A stretch of 64,000 nt of DNA from DRPN01 sp964599235. Lineage in GTDB: Bacteria > Bacteroidota > Bacteroidia > Bacteroidales > VadinHA17. Positions within the stretch are counted from its first letter, which is position 1; every line of letters begins with the position of its first letter. A program made the position numbers and the translations under genes. The notes under the pieces are model-generated. The model had not been told where the DNA came from, ran no database searches, and saw nothing but the letters and a program-made list of their open reading frames with translations. Shown piece by piece: positions 25,841 through 34,049 of this stretch. The stretch is from the NCBI GenBank assembly GCA_964599235.1, contig CAZRDX010000040.1:108719-172718 (forward strand), given 5' to 3'.

Positions 25841-27325
25841 ATGGAAAACATCGCGGAATATCTGAAACAGGAGCGCAGCCAGCCGTGGCGCGAGGAGCTG
25901 CGCAAGTCGATGAAGGCCAAGGAGCGCACGGCCATTGAGCGTGTGAAGATGCCTGAACAGGATCCCGAGGAGCGCAGCCACAACTATCTGGAAGTGAACC
26001 TCGGGCTCACGGAAGAGATGGCCATTACGGAGGCGCACCGTTGTCTGGACTGTCCTGATCCCACGTGTATCTCCGGATGTCCCGTGGGCATCAATATCCC
26101 CAAGTTCATCAAGAAGATCGAGGCCGGGGATTTCCTGGGTGCCGCGAAGGTACTGAAGGAGACCAACGCCCTGCCGGCCGTCTGCGGCCGGGTATGTCCG
26201 CAGGAGGTACAGTGTGAGAACAGTTGTTTTTACACGGTCAAGCTGAAGAAGCCGCCCATTGCCATCGGCAACCTGGAGCGTTTTGCTGCCGATTACGAGC
26301 GCAACAGCGGAAAGATCTCCGTTCCCGAGATCGCCGAACGCAACGGCATCAAGGTGGCGGTCATAGGCAGCGGCCCGGCGGGCCTGGCTGCCGCCGGCGA
26401 TCTTATCAAACTGGGTTACGACGTAACGGTCTTCGAGGCACTCCATGATGTAGGGGGTGTGCTGAAGTACGGCATCCCGGAATACCGTCTGCCCAATGAG
26501 ATCGTAGACGTGGAGATCGAGAACCTCAGGAAGATGGGGGTCAAGTTCCGCACCAACTTCATTGTAGGCAAGACCGCCACGCTCGACATGCTGCGGGAAG
26601 AAGGTTATGAGGCTTTCTTCGTGGGCAGCGGGGCCGGACTACCCCGGTTCATGAACATCCCGGGCGAGAACAGTGTAGGCATCTATTCATCGAACGAGTA
26701 CCTCACCCGCATCAACCTGATGCATGCCACTGATCCCGAATATGACACGCCGGTGCACGAAGGCGAGACGGTGGCAATCATCGGGGGCGGCAACACGGCC
26801 ATGGACTCGGTGCGTACGGCACGTCGCATGGGTGCCAAGCGTGCCATGCTGGTCTACCGTCGTTCCGAAGCGGAGATGCCGGCCCGTCTGGAGGAGGTGA
26901 AACATGCCAAGGAAGAAGGCGTGGAGTTCCTCACCCTGCACAACCCCGTACGTTACATCGCAGACGATCAGGGACGTGTCAGGAAGATGATCCTGCAGAG
27001 AATGGAGCTGGGCGAGCCCGACGCTTCGGGCAGGAGAAGGCCGGTACCCATTGAGGGCTCGGAGTTCGAGGTGGATGTGGACGTGGTGGTGGTGGCCATC
27101 GGGGTCTCCCCCAACCCCCTCATCCCGCATGCCGTGCCCGGGCTGGAGGTGTCACGCTGGGGGACCATCATCGTGGACAAGGAGACAATGCAGTCGTCCA
27201 TCCCCGACATTTTCGCCGGTGGCGACATCGTACGGGGCGGTGCTACGGTCATCCTCGCCATGGGCGACGGACGCCGGGCCGCTGCCGGGATCCACAAATA
27301 TCTGCAGGAAAAAGTAAAAAAATAA
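25841..27325 (+). CDS. nfnB: NfnB / glutamate-synthase-small-chain-like flavoprotein
   Basis: 494 residues. N-terminal cysteine motifs for two [4Fe-4S] clusters (CLDCPDPTCISGCPVG and CGRVCPQEVQCENSC), then an FAD fold (IGSGPAGLAAAGDLIKLG), NADPH fold (IIGGGNTAMDSVRTARRMG) and the C-terminal FAGGDIVRGGATVILAMGDG motif. Paired one base after NfnA, it likely forms the electron-bifurcating Nfn enzyme that couples NADH and ferredoxin to NADPH. Many databases name it GltA/GltD. A glutamate synthase large subunit is not adjacent, which favours Nfn. Confidence 0.9.
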   Translation: MENIAEYLKQERSQPWREELRKSMKAKERTAIERVKMPEQDPEERSHNYLEVNLGLTEEMAITEAHRCLDCPDPTCISGCPVGINIPKFIKKIEAGDFLGAAKVLKETNALPAVCGRVCPQEVQCENSCFYTVKLKKPPIAIGNLERFAADYERNSGKISVPEIAERNGIKVAVIGSGPAGLAAAGDLIKLGYDVTVFEALHDVGGVLKYGIPEYRLPNEIVDVEIENLRKMGVKFRTNFIVGKTATLDMLREEGYEAFFVGSGAGLPRFMNIPGENSVGIYSSNEYLTRINLMHATDPEYDTPVHEGETVAIIGGGNTAMDSVRTARRMGAKRAMLVYRRSEAEMPARLEEVKHAKEEGVEFLTLHNPVRYIADDQGRVRKMILQRMELGEPDASGRRRPVPIEGSEFEVDVDVVVVAIGVSPNPLIPHAVPGLEVSRWGTIIVDKETMQSSIPDIFAGGDIVRGGATVILAMGDGRRAAAGIHKYLQEKVKK

Positions 27326-27515
27326 CATTTTTTACTTCACCACGCAACCTTTCCTTTTTCAACTTCATCCTAAAGATGAGGTTTGACACTTTGGTAACCG
27401 TCCATTTGCTCTTGATGTTACCATGTTTCTGCGGGAAGCCGCTCTTTTTTGGTTGTATGGTTTCTCGAAAAAACGGCCTACCGCAGGTTTGACAGTGTAT
27501 TAGGGTTAGTGGAGT

Positions 27516-27542
27516 AAATGCCCCTGCGAAGCGGGGGCATTT
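27516..27542. terminator. Hairpin, first of a tandem pair
   Basis: AAATGCCCCTGC, loop GAA, GCGGGGGCATTT: a 12-bp stem with one G-T pair. It lies between the convergent nfnB and the minus-strand small protein gene. T-tracts are short on both sides. Confidence 0.55.
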
Positions 27543-27554
27543 CACTTTTACAGC

Positions 27555-27591
27555 CAAGAGAAAAGGCCGGAGGTTCCGGCCTTTTCTCTTG
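27555..27591. terminator. Bidirectional terminator hairpin
   Basis: A perfect 16-bp stem, CAAGAGAAAAGGCCGG with its complement around a 5-nt AGGTT loop. The stem base is A/T-rich on both sides, so it can end transcription from nfnB (+) and from the butyrate-kinase operon (-), whose last stop codon is at 27607. Confidence 0.7.
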
Positions 27592-27606
27592 TTTCTGTGA
27601 CGGAGA

Positions 27607-27765
27607 TCAGGAGTGTCCGCCCACCACGATACGCATGATCTTGAGGTTCAGCACAAAGAACCTGACGATCTGGTACAGGACACACCTTCGGCGGAAGCGT
27701 GTGAAACGCGTCGGCAAAGGCGGATAGGCTTCATCGAAATAAACTTTGATCTTGTTGTATCCCAT
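27607..27765 (-). CDS. Small conserved-looking protein, 52 residues
   Basis: The frame runs from ATG at 27765 to TGA at 27607. The product starts MGYNKIKVYFDEAYPPLPTR, continues with a strongly basic segment (TRFRRRC), a hydrophobic stretch (LYQIVRFFVLNLKIMRIVV) and ends GGHS. It is the last gene after the FAD oxidoreductase (33-bp gap) and just before a terminator, which supports a real gene. I have the impression that similar short proteins accompany such oxidoreductases in Bacteroidetes, but cannot check. Possibly a peripheral membrane or adaptor peptide. Confidence 0.7.
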   Translation of the reverse strand: MGYNKIKVYFDEAYPPLPTRFTRFRRRCVLYQIVRFFVLNLKIMRIVVGGHS

Positions 27766-27798
27766 GGTTGGTATTTTGTTTGGTTACGGAACTAAAAA

Positions 27799-29256
27799 TC
27801 ATTCAGGCAGCAGCCACCAGAAGGGATATCCCTTGGCTTTGTGCAGGAACATATAGTGGAGGAAAAGTTTAAGCCAGTGTCCTGCGAGGCCCACTTCGCC
27901 CACGGTATAGCTGAGATCACGGCCATAGTCAGGGTATTTCTCCCAGTCGGGCACGATGGGGAAGACCGTCATGGTGGCGGCCATTCCTTTGAGCAGGCCG
28001 AAGCCGGCCGAGACGATACAGGCTGCGCCCATCCGTGCCATCGAGGCTTTGTGGCGGAACTTCTTCTTTTTCCCTTTCACCAGGTCCACGATGTTGAGAG
28101 CGACCACCTTCCCCATCACGCCCGAAGGCATGCCGGTCCTCGGGGGTGCCGGGAAAATGGGTGTGCCCTTTTTACTGGTCATGGGCTTGGAGATGGAGTG
28201 CGGAGGAGCGAAAGCGATACCTGGGGCAAAGATGTTCTCATACACCGGGGACTGATAGATGCTGGGCCAGTCGTCGGCGCTCCATTCCTCGAAAGGTTTC
28301 TGTGTATAGTCGGCGTCGACGAACATCAGGCCATTGGGTGCGAAGAGCCTGTCCGTGATATCCGCCCCTTCGCGGTCGTAGGCCTGGATGCCGGCTCCTG
28401 CAAAGGCGGGGATGAGCATGGCAAAATCGAACTCGAGCGTACCTTCCTCACCGTCAAGGTTCTCGTAAAGGATCCTCCCCTCCTCCACTTTTTTCACACC
28501 GGCCCGTTTCACCCATCTTATCTCGTGTTCCGCGAGGATCGATTCTGTGAACACCTTGGTGGGAGTGATGTAACCTCCCCTTTTGATGAAGGCGCCCCCC
28601 ATTCCAAAGTCACCGAGCTCATATTCGTTGGTCAGCCAGGTGATGTCGGCCATGTGCTGGAGGCCGCGCTTGCGGATCTCCCATGCCACATTGAGCGTGT
28701 ACTCGAAAGCCGCTCCCTGGCAGGTGGCCAGAGGATGGCCGGTACCGATCACGATCTTCTGTTTTTCACCTTTTTCCATTTTCCTGAACACTTCCTGGAG
28801 TTTTTCCCAGGCATGTTCGGCATGCTGGTAGGTACATATGGAGACGGTACGGCGGACGGGATCCAGGCCTTCTGTGGCTGCGAAGTTGAGGCGGGGCCCC
28901 GTTGCGTTCACCAGGTAGTCGTACGGGACCTCATCTGTCTGGCCCTCCTTCCCGGGCTCTGTATAGCGGATACGCACAAAGGGCCGGCTTTCCCTGCCTT
29001 CGCCTTCGGGGTGGATCGATTCGGCCAGTGCCTGTCTGAAGTCGATTTTCCAACGACGGTACACTTTCCGGAGTTCGAAAGTCACCTGAGAAGGTTTCAT
29101 TTTTCCTATCCCCACCCAGATGTTGGAAGGGACCCATTGGTACTTGCTGTTCGGGCTCACCACCACCACACTGTGCTGTTTTCCCAGCTTTTTGCGAATG
29201 AATGCAGCAGCAGTGTGCCCGGAGATCCCCGCTCCTAAAACTACGATCTGTGCCAT
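27799..29256 (-). CDS. FAD-dependent oxidoreductase, sulfide:quinone oxidoreductase-like
   Basis: 485 residues. The N-terminal dinucleotide motif VVLGAGISGHTAAAFIRKKLG and the overall layout match the NDH-2/SQR group. A cysteine in GHPLATCQGAAFEYTLN corresponds to the conserved SQR CxGAP.E region. A second redox cysteine at the usual later position is not obvious, so sulfide oxidation is unsure. The C-terminal about 80 residues contain hydrophobic/amphipathic helices that could anchor it to the membrane. It follows the SRPBCC gene by 18 bp and precedes the small basic protein. Confidence 0.85.
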   Translation of the reverse strand: MAQIVVLGAGISGHTAAAFIRKKLGKQHSVVVVSPNSKYQWVPSNIWVGIGKMKPSQVTFELRKVYRRWKIDFRQALAESIHPEGEGRESRPFVRIRYTEPGKEGQTDEVPYDYLVNATGPRLNFAATEGLDPVRRTVSICTYQHAEHAWEKLQEVFRKMEKGEKQKIVIGTGHPLATCQGAAFEYTLNVAWEIRKRGLQHMADITWLTNEYELGDFGMGGAFIKRGGYITPTKVFTESILAEHEIRWVKRAGVKKVEEGRILYENLDGEEGTLEFDFAMLIPAFAGAGIQAYDREGADITDRLFAPNGLMFVDADYTQKPFEEWSADDWPSIYQSPVYENIFAPGIAFAPPHSISKPMTSKKGTPIFPAPPRTGMPSGVMGKVVALNIVDLVKGKKKKFRHKASMARMGAACIVSAGFGLLKGMAATMTVFPIVPDWEKYPDYGRDLSYTVGEVGLAGHWLKLFLHYMFLHKAKGYPFWWLLPE

Positions 29257-29274
29257 ATGGTCAATAAGGATTGG

Positions 29275-29802
29275 TTAAGCGGATTTTTTTTCCATCATCT
29301 CCCTGAAGTCGTCGAGCTGTCGTTCGATGTCGCGGCGAATGACCGGCTTCATCCAAGGCAACAACAACCTCATCCACCAGGTCCTGCCACGAAGGTCATA
29401 GGTGCCCTTGATCACCGTACTCTCATCTATCTGAAAAAAGATCAGATCAGCCGTCATGTCCATATTCTCAAGGGACATTTTCATTGTCAGCCTTTTTTTC
29501 CAGGTTATTCTGATGATCTCTTCCATTACTTTGACATTCCTGCCCTTCAGGTTAAGGGTCATCCGGTAGGTGCTGCCCTCACAGAAAGGCATGCCCCGGA
29601 CGTGTTCGATCTTCTCAAAACCGTTCATCCAGCGGGCCAGACGGGAGGGATCTCCCATGGTGATGTAAACCGAGCTCAGCGGTTTACGAACGGTGGTATC
29701 GGTGGTGAAAGTGATCTTTGGTGTAAAGAGTCCCGGAAGGATGAACACCAGCAATGCAATCCCCACGAAACCTGCCGCGATCTTACGTGTCCACTTCATC
29801 AT
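29275..29802 (-). CDS. SRPBCC (START/Bet v1-like) membrane-anchored protein
   Basis: 175 residues with a single N-terminal transmembrane helix (IAAGFVGIALLVFILPGLF), followed by a helix-grip type domain with RKPLSSVYITMGDPSRLARW at its start and a typical SRPBCC end. Such domains bind hydrophobic ligands. I start at 29802, where AGGAGG immediately precedes two ATGs; the frame is open much further upstream but there it covers the preceding gene's end. Middle gene of the butyrate-kinase operon. Confidence 0.78.
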   Translation of the reverse strand: MMKWTRKIAAGFVGIALLVFILPGLFTPKITFTTDTTVRKPLSSVYITMGDPSRLARWMNGFEKIEHVRGMPFCEGSTYRMTLNLKGRNVKVMEEIIRITWKKRLTMKMSLENMDMTADLIFFQIDESTVIKGTYDLRGRTWWMRLLLPWMKPVIRRDIERQLDDFREMMEKKSA

Positions 29803-29863
29803 CCTCCTGTTATCCGCCTTAAAGATAAGAAAAATCTTTACGGTGTCCGGTTTCTCCGTACGT

Positions 29864-30625
29864 TCAGGAACGGGATCGGAAAAGCCTTTTTCTTCTTTTT
29901 TTCTTCTTGGTGCCTTTGGGTGTGGCTTTTTGCTCGGATTTTTCAGGCTGGTAGGGTTCAAAAGTAAAATTCTGTTGGATCTCTTCGAGGGCGGAACGTG
30001 TACTTTCCACTTCATCCTGCAACTGTTCGATCTTTTCCTGTAGGCTTTCGATCTCCGTCTGGCGTTCATACAGGATCCTTTCGGCTTTTTCCTGCCATTT
30101 CTTCAGTTGTTCGAAATCTGGCTCCTGTTGTCGGGGGACGGTATCCTCAGCAGGGATCTCTGTCAACATGTCGGCGAGCATGCGCAAATAGTTCCCGTTG
30201 CGTACTTCGTCAAGGCCCACGGAGATCTCTCCAAGGAGTACAGGCGCATGTTCCAGAGAATCGAGAGCTTTCAGGAGGTCTCTTTGTTCAGCCGCGGAAG
30301 CGGAGAGGCGGGCTTTCAGTTTTTTTTTCTGTAGCAAGAGATCAAAGAGATGAGGGACCAGTTCCTCATATTCTTCGGGGGGTACCTCTCTTCCCGCGCG
30401 ATGTACCGAGAGGATCACGGTATCCAGGATCCGCACTTCCACAGGATCGAATTTGTCTCCTCCGGCAGGTACAGAGTCTCTGAAAATGCTGATGTATACC
30501 TTGCCATCATCAGGCGGGGGCAGATCGCCTGTCCGGGTGCAGGGGCATTCCGTTTCCTGTGCTTTTCCCGTGGGAAGCAGAAGAAGGAACAGAACGAATG
30601 AGAGAAGAAGATGTTTTCTTGGCAT
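29864..30625 (-). CDS. Secreted coiled-coil protein of unknown function
   Basis: 253 residues with a signal peptide (MPRKHLLLSFVLFLLLLPTGKAQ), a short N-terminal region, and a long helical coiled coil from about residue 95 to 215 (EKAERILYERQTEIESLQEK and on). The C-terminus is very basic (TKKKKRRKRLF). No family recognised. It starts 11 bp after the butyrate kinase stop, so it is co-transcribed. The start at 30625 is chosen to begin the signal peptide. The basic tail after an acidic coiled coil could bind nucleic acid or a charged surface, which is speculation. Confidence 0.75.
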   Translation of the reverse strand: MPRKHLLLSFVLFLLLLPTGKAQETECPCTRTGDLPPPDDGKVYISIFRDSVPAGGDKFDPVEVRILDTVILSVHRAGREVPPEEYEELVPHLFDLLLQKKKLKARLSASAAEQRDLLKALDSLEHAPVLLGEISVGLDEVRNGNYLRMLADMLTEIPAEDTVPRQQEPDFEQLKKWQEKAERILYERQTEIESLQEKIEQLQDEVESTRSALEEIQQNFTFEPYQPEKSEQKATPKGTKKKKRRKRLFRSRS

Positions 30626-30636
30626 GTTCGGGGACC

Positions 30637-31746
30637 TCACTTTTCGGGATCATACACCTGCAGGTCGATCTCTCCTTTGAGATAGAGATAGGCGTAATAA
30701 GCCAGGCCTTCGAGTTCGTCATCACCGGGATAGACATGGACATCAGCCACCTTGGGCAGTCTCCGCATGAGAGCTTTCATGAGGAACTGGCTGTTGGCCA
30801 TGGGGCCAGTGACGAGGATGGCATCCACATCCTCGGTGATGGTCATGTACATGGCCCCCACCTCCTTGGCCACCTGGTAAGCCATGGCTTCAAAGATGAA
30901 CAGGGCGCGGTGGTCGCCGGCTTCCGCCAGTTTTTCTGCCTCGTATCCGTTCCGTGTTCCGAGGTAGGCTACCATGCCGCCCTTTCCTCTGACCATGGAG
31001 AGCATCTCCTCCAGTGTATATTTTCCGCTGAAAGCGGCACGGATGACATCCCCCACGGGAAGCGAACCGCTTCCGATGGCCGAGAAGGGGCCGTCCCCAT
31101 CGTAGCCATACGTAGCATCGACGACCTTGCCGTGATGATGCATCCCTACGGTGATCCCTCCTCCAAGGTTCACTACGATCAGGTTCATCTCCTCATATTT
31201 TCTCCCAATGCTCCGGGCATACATCCTGGCGACATATTTCTGGTTCAGAGCGTGGAAGATCGACTTGCGCTCAAAATCGGGATGCCCGGAGATGCGGGCG
31301 ATCTCCTCGAACTCATCCACCACCACGGGATCGGCAATGTATGCTCTGGCATGGGGAAAATGTCCGGCCAGGTTGTCCGCTATGAGCCCTCCCAGGTTGA
31401 CCACATCCTCCACCAGTTCGTTGAAGTTACGCAGATCCCGTTTCATCTTCTCATTGACCTCATACAAGCCCGACCGCACGGGACGTATCAGACCTCCCCT
31501 GCCCAGAACCATGATGATGTCATCAAAGGGGATCTCGTTCTCTTCAAGGGCATGGAGGATCTCCTTCACACGGTATTCTTCCTGATCCAGGATATGGGGG
31601 AAACGTGCCAGCTCATCCTGGGGGTGCCGTATCATTTTGAGAAAGATGACCTTCTCAAGACGGTACACTGCGATCTTGGTATAATCCGGTCTAGGATTGA
31701 CGGTGAGCACCAGTACGCGGGAGAGGTCGATGCCGTTACGTGCCAT
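30637..31746 (-). CDS. buk: Butyrate kinase
   Basis: 369 residues of the acetate/butyrate kinase (ASKHA) family. It has VLTVNPRPDYTKIAVY at the N-terminus, RGGLIRPVRSGLYEVN, the phosphate loop VNLGGGITVGMHHHGKVVDA, and VTGPMANSQFLM. It interconverts butyrate and butyryl phosphate (or branched homologues) with ATP. The usual partner phosphate butyryltransferase (ptb) is not adjacent: upstream lies trpB2 with a strong terminator between. A TAACTTTA motif 24-31 nt upstream of the start may be its own -7 element. First gene of a five-gene operon. Confidence 0.93.
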   Translation of the reverse strand: MARNGIDLSRVLVLTVNPRPDYTKIAVYRLEKVIFLKMIRHPQDELARFPHILDQEEYRVKEILHALEENEIPFDDIIMVLGRGGLIRPVRSGLYEVNEKMKRDLRNFNELVEDVVNLGGLIADNLAGHFPHARAYIADPVVVDEFEEIARISGHPDFERKSIFHALNQKYVARMYARSIGRKYEEMNLIVVNLGGGITVGMHHHGKVVDATYGYDGDGPFSAIGSGSLPVGDVIRAAFSGKYTLEEMLSMVRGKGGMVAYLGTRNGYEAEKLAEAGDHRALFIFEAMAYQVAKEVGAMYMTITEDVDAILVTGPMANSQFLMKALMRRLPKVADVHVYPGDDELEGLAYYAYLYLKGEIDLQVYDPEK

Positions 31747-31776
31747 GGTGTGCAATGGTTTAGGTCAGGTAAAGTT

Positions 31777-31815
31777 AAAAAAAAAGTTTTTCCCGGCGCG
31801 GAGGCCGGGAAAAAC
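31777..31815 (-). terminator. Rho-independent terminator after trpB2
   Basis: On the minus strand, GTTTTTCCCGGC pairs perfectly with GCCGGGAAAAAC around a 6-nt loop and is followed by nine Ts. It lies 28 bp after the trpB2 stop. Confidence 0.9.
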
Positions 31816-31843
31816 CTTTTCATGGGGTACTTCATACGTTATT

Positions 31844-33220
31844 TCAGACCTGCGGCGAAGGGAACTTTTTGAGGTCGGCAGTGAACTTTTCCAGTTCCTC
31901 TTCGCTGAGGGCATAATCATGGAGTCTTCCGTGGATGTAGTTGTCGTAACCCACGAGGTCCATGAGGCCATGACCGCTGAAGTTGAAGACGATGACCTTT
32001 TCCTTACCTTCTTCTTTAGCTTTTTTGGCCTCCCGGATGGTCTGGGCTATGGCGTGGCTTGTTTCGGGTGCCGGGATGATCCCTTCGGTACGGGCAAAAA
32101 GCATAGCTGCCTCATAGCATTCGAGCTGGTGGAGTGCCACCGGGCTGGCCAGGCCCAGGTTGACGGCGTGGCTGACCAGAGGGGCCATGCCGTGATAACG
32201 GAGGCCGCCGGCATGGATGGGCGGCGGGATGAATCCATGTCCCAGCGTATGCATGGCCAGCAAGGGGGTTAGGCCTGCATTGTCACCAAAATCGTAATGA
32301 TAGGGAGCTTTGGTGAGTGTCGGGCAGGAAGCCGGTTCTACAGGGATGATCTCAATCTCATCGCCGTGGATCTTGTCGTGGATGAAGGGGAAAGCAAGAC
32401 CGGCGAAGTTGCTTCCGCCACCCACACATCCGATCACCACGTCCGGCTTTTTCTCGCCGGCTTTTTGCAGCTGTTTTTTGGTTTCCAGGCCGATCACGGT
32501 CTGATGGAGCAACACATGGTTGAGGACGCTGCCGAGGGAGTATTTGGTCTTTCCGCTTTTGTCGGTCACGGCCTCTTCGACGGCTTCGCTGATGGCGATG
32601 CCGAGGCTGCCGGGGGTGTCGGGGTCTTTTTCCAGCACCGCCCTGCCGGCCTGGGTTTCGTTGCTGGGGCTGGCCACGCAGGTAGCTCCCCAGGTCTGCA
32701 TCATCATTTTTCGGAAAGGTTTCTGGTCGAAGCTGATGCGAACCATATAGACCTTGGCCTCGAGGCCGACGAGCGAGCAGGCAAAAGCGAGTGCGCTGCC
32801 CCACTGGCCGGCACCGGTCTCGGTGGTGATCTTCTTCACCCCTGCCACCTTGTTGTAATAGGCCTGGGCCACGGCGGTGTTGGGTTTATGGCTGCCGGCA
32901 GGGGAGACACTCTCATTCTTGTAATAGATCCTGGCAGGGGTATCGAGCACCTTTTCGAGGGCATAAGCACGGTGCAGCGGGGAGGGTCTCCAGCGCACCA
33001 GCATCTCCAGCACCTCTTCAGGGATATCGACCCAGCGCTGGGGGGTCATCTCCTGCTCGATCAGGTTCATCGGAAAAACTGCCGACAGCTGTTCGGGAGA
33101 CAACGGTTTTCCGTCAGGTCCCAACGGCGGTGGCGGAGGTTTGGGAAGATCGGCCGCCAGGTTGTACCATTGCCGCGGCATTTCAGATTCATCCAGCAAG
33201 ATCTTGGTTCTTTTGGTCAT
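31844..33220 (-). CDS. trpB: TrpB2-type tryptophan synthase beta chain
   Basis: 458 residues, longer than TrpB1 (about 400) and with the N-terminal WYNLAADLP and RPSPLHRA features of the TrpB2 group. The PLP lysine is in GSHKPNTA, and the cofactor phosphate loop is GCVGGGSNFAG. It condenses indole and serine to tryptophan; TrpB2 often works without TrpA, as indole salvage. No other trp genes are near. Its 5' leader carries a complete tryptophan attenuator, so its expression should respond to charged tRNA-Trp. A strong terminator follows. Confidence 0.94.
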   Translation of the reverse strand: MTKRTKILLDESEMPRQWYNLAADLPKPPPPPLGPDGKPLSPEQLSAVFPMNLIEQEMTPQRWVDIPEEVLEMLVRWRPSPLHRAYALEKVLDTPARIYYKNESVSPAGSHKPNTAVAQAYYNKVAGVKKITTETGAGQWGSALAFACSLVGLEAKVYMVRISFDQKPFRKMMMQTWGATCVASPSNETQAGRAVLEKDPDTPGSLGIAISEAVEEAVTDKSGKTKYSLGSVLNHVLLHQTVIGLETKKQLQKAGEKKPDVVIGCVGGGSNFAGLAFPFIHDKIHGDEIEIIPVEPASCPTLTKAPYHYDFGDNAGLTPLLAMHTLGHGFIPPPIHAGGLRYHGMAPLVSHAVNLGLASPVALHQLECYEAAMLFARTEGIIPAPETSHAIAQTIREAKKAKEEGKEKVIVFNFSGHGLMDLVGYDNYIHGRLHDYALSEEELEKFTADLKKFPSPQV

Positions 33221-33253
33221 GTTACGTAAAATTTTTATAGGTTAAAACATCAA

Positions 33254-33420
33254 TAAAAAAACGGGGCATGATGGTAACCCTCATGCCCCGCAGGATCGTC
33301 TTGTTCACTCGGACATACCGGTTACCCTCCCCTCGTACGGGAACGCCACCACCATTCATATGTCCGTTCGTTTCTTTTCATTTCCGTCGCTAAAATAAAA
33401 AAAATCCTGACCGGCAACAA
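33254..33420 (-). promoter_or_regulatory. Tryptophan attenuator (promoter, leader peptide, antiterminator, terminator)
   Basis: Read on the minus strand. Promoter TTG (33420-33418), 20-bp spacer, TATTTTAG (33397-33390). Leader peptide at 33381-33322 with Trp codons 10-12. Region 1 CGGACATA (33366-33359) is exactly complementary to region 2 TATGTCCG (33317-33310). Region 2 also holds GGTAACC (33326-33320), complementary to GGTTACC (33279-33273) inside the terminator. The terminator stem is CGGGGCATGA/TCATGCCCCG (33290-33262) followed by seven Ts. A ribosome stalled at the Trp codons would cover region 1, freeing region 2 to pair with region 3 and break the terminator, as in the enterobacterial trp leader. 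Confidence 0.85.
33322..33381 (-). CDS. trpL: trp leader peptide, 19 residues with WWW
   Basis: ATG at 33381, TAA at 33324-33322; the product is MKRNERTYEWWWRSRTRGG. Three consecutive Trp codons (TGGTGGTGG, 33354-33346) lie immediately after attenuator region 1. It is upstream of trpB2 and within the predicted transcript. The predicted transcription start is only a few bases ahead of the ATG, so ribosome loading may be weak or the true start site may lie further upstream. Confidence 0.82.
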   Translation of the reverse strand: MKRNERTYEWWWRSRTRGG

Positions 33421-33447
33421 GTCTCCCCTGATTTTTTGTCAGAGCGT

Positions 33448-33906
33448 TCAGAACACGTCAAGGATGGTGAACTTCTGACCGTTGAACTCATATGTATCTC
33501 CCTTTTTAAGGCCTCTCATCTTCTCAAAAAGGGGCACTTTGGGGGAGATGGCGTACCATGTTTCCCCGCAGCATTCGAATTTCCCGAGGCCAATGGAGAC
33601 GAACAACCTTTGTTTATCGGTGATCACGGCCGATCCCACATCGATATGGTCCCGGCTTTTGAGGGTGGCCAGTTTCTCGAGCACCTGTTTTTCCTGAAGG
33701 GCTTTCTCGTACTGAGCCGCCAGAAGGTCACGCTTGCTGAGCAACTGGATGCGGTAAGGATCGTACAGATCCCTGGTCTGGTCATCTTCATTGGCACTTT
33801 CCTGTACCTCCTCGACAGCCAGGCGTGCCGTGTTGACCACCTGTTCCTGTTTTTCCAGGCAAAGCCGGATGATCTCCTTTTTTATGTTTTCCTTTTCCTT
33901 GTCCAT
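33448..33906 (-). CDS. Gre-like transcript-cleavage/elongation factor family protein
   Basis: 152 residues. The N-terminal half is a helical hairpin-like coiled coil with an acidic tip (ANEDDQTRDLYDP), the C-terminal half is a small beta domain ending EFNGQKFTILDVF. The overall plan resembles GreA/GreB homologues found in Bacteroidetes, where the coiled coil enters the RNA polymerase secondary channel. Similarity is weak, so the activity is uncertain. ATG at 33906 chosen; a TTG two codons earlier is possible. It is just upstream of the trpB2 attenuator on the same strand. Confidence 0.65.
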   Translation of the reverse strand: MDKEKENIKKEIIRLCLEKQEQVVNTARLAVEEVQESANEDDQTRDLYDPYRIQLLSKRDLLAAQYEKALQEKQVLEKLATLKSRDHIDVGSAVITDKQRLFVSIGLGKFECCGETWYAISPKVPLFEKMRGLKKGDTYEFNGQKFTILDVF

Positions 33907-33968
33907 GATCAAAAAAATCCTTTCTCCTCCTTCGCCCTCCTTTTTGCGAAGTCATTCCGGAAAATATC

Positions 33969-33976
33969 TACATTTG
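33969..33976 (+). promoter_or_regulatory. Possible -7 element of the threonine aldolase gene
   Basis: TACATTTG fits TAnnTTTG; TTTG at 33943-33946 lies 22 bp upstream, slightly longer than usual. The leader would be about 70 nt. Confidence 0.4.
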
Positions 33977-34049
33977 CTGAGAGGGAAGGAATGTTAGTGG
34001 TATAAAATTAAAAAAAATCACAGAAAACAAAGAATATCCGCAAAAAATA

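Noticed and set aside
27841..29238. A 465-codon open frame on the plus strand
   Set aside because: It is antisense to the FAD oxidoreductase, which has clear cofactor motifs. His/Gly/Arg-rich composition is typical of a shadow frame.
30559..31872. A 437-codon open frame on the plus strand
   Set aside because: Antisense to butyrate kinase; no domain in the plus frame.
33262..33290. Considered as simple terminator of the Gre-like gene
   Set aside because: It lies 157 bp after that stop codon, in the leader of trpB2 and downstream of a promoter and WWW peptide; the alternative pairing fits attenuation better. It might also serve as terminator for read-through.
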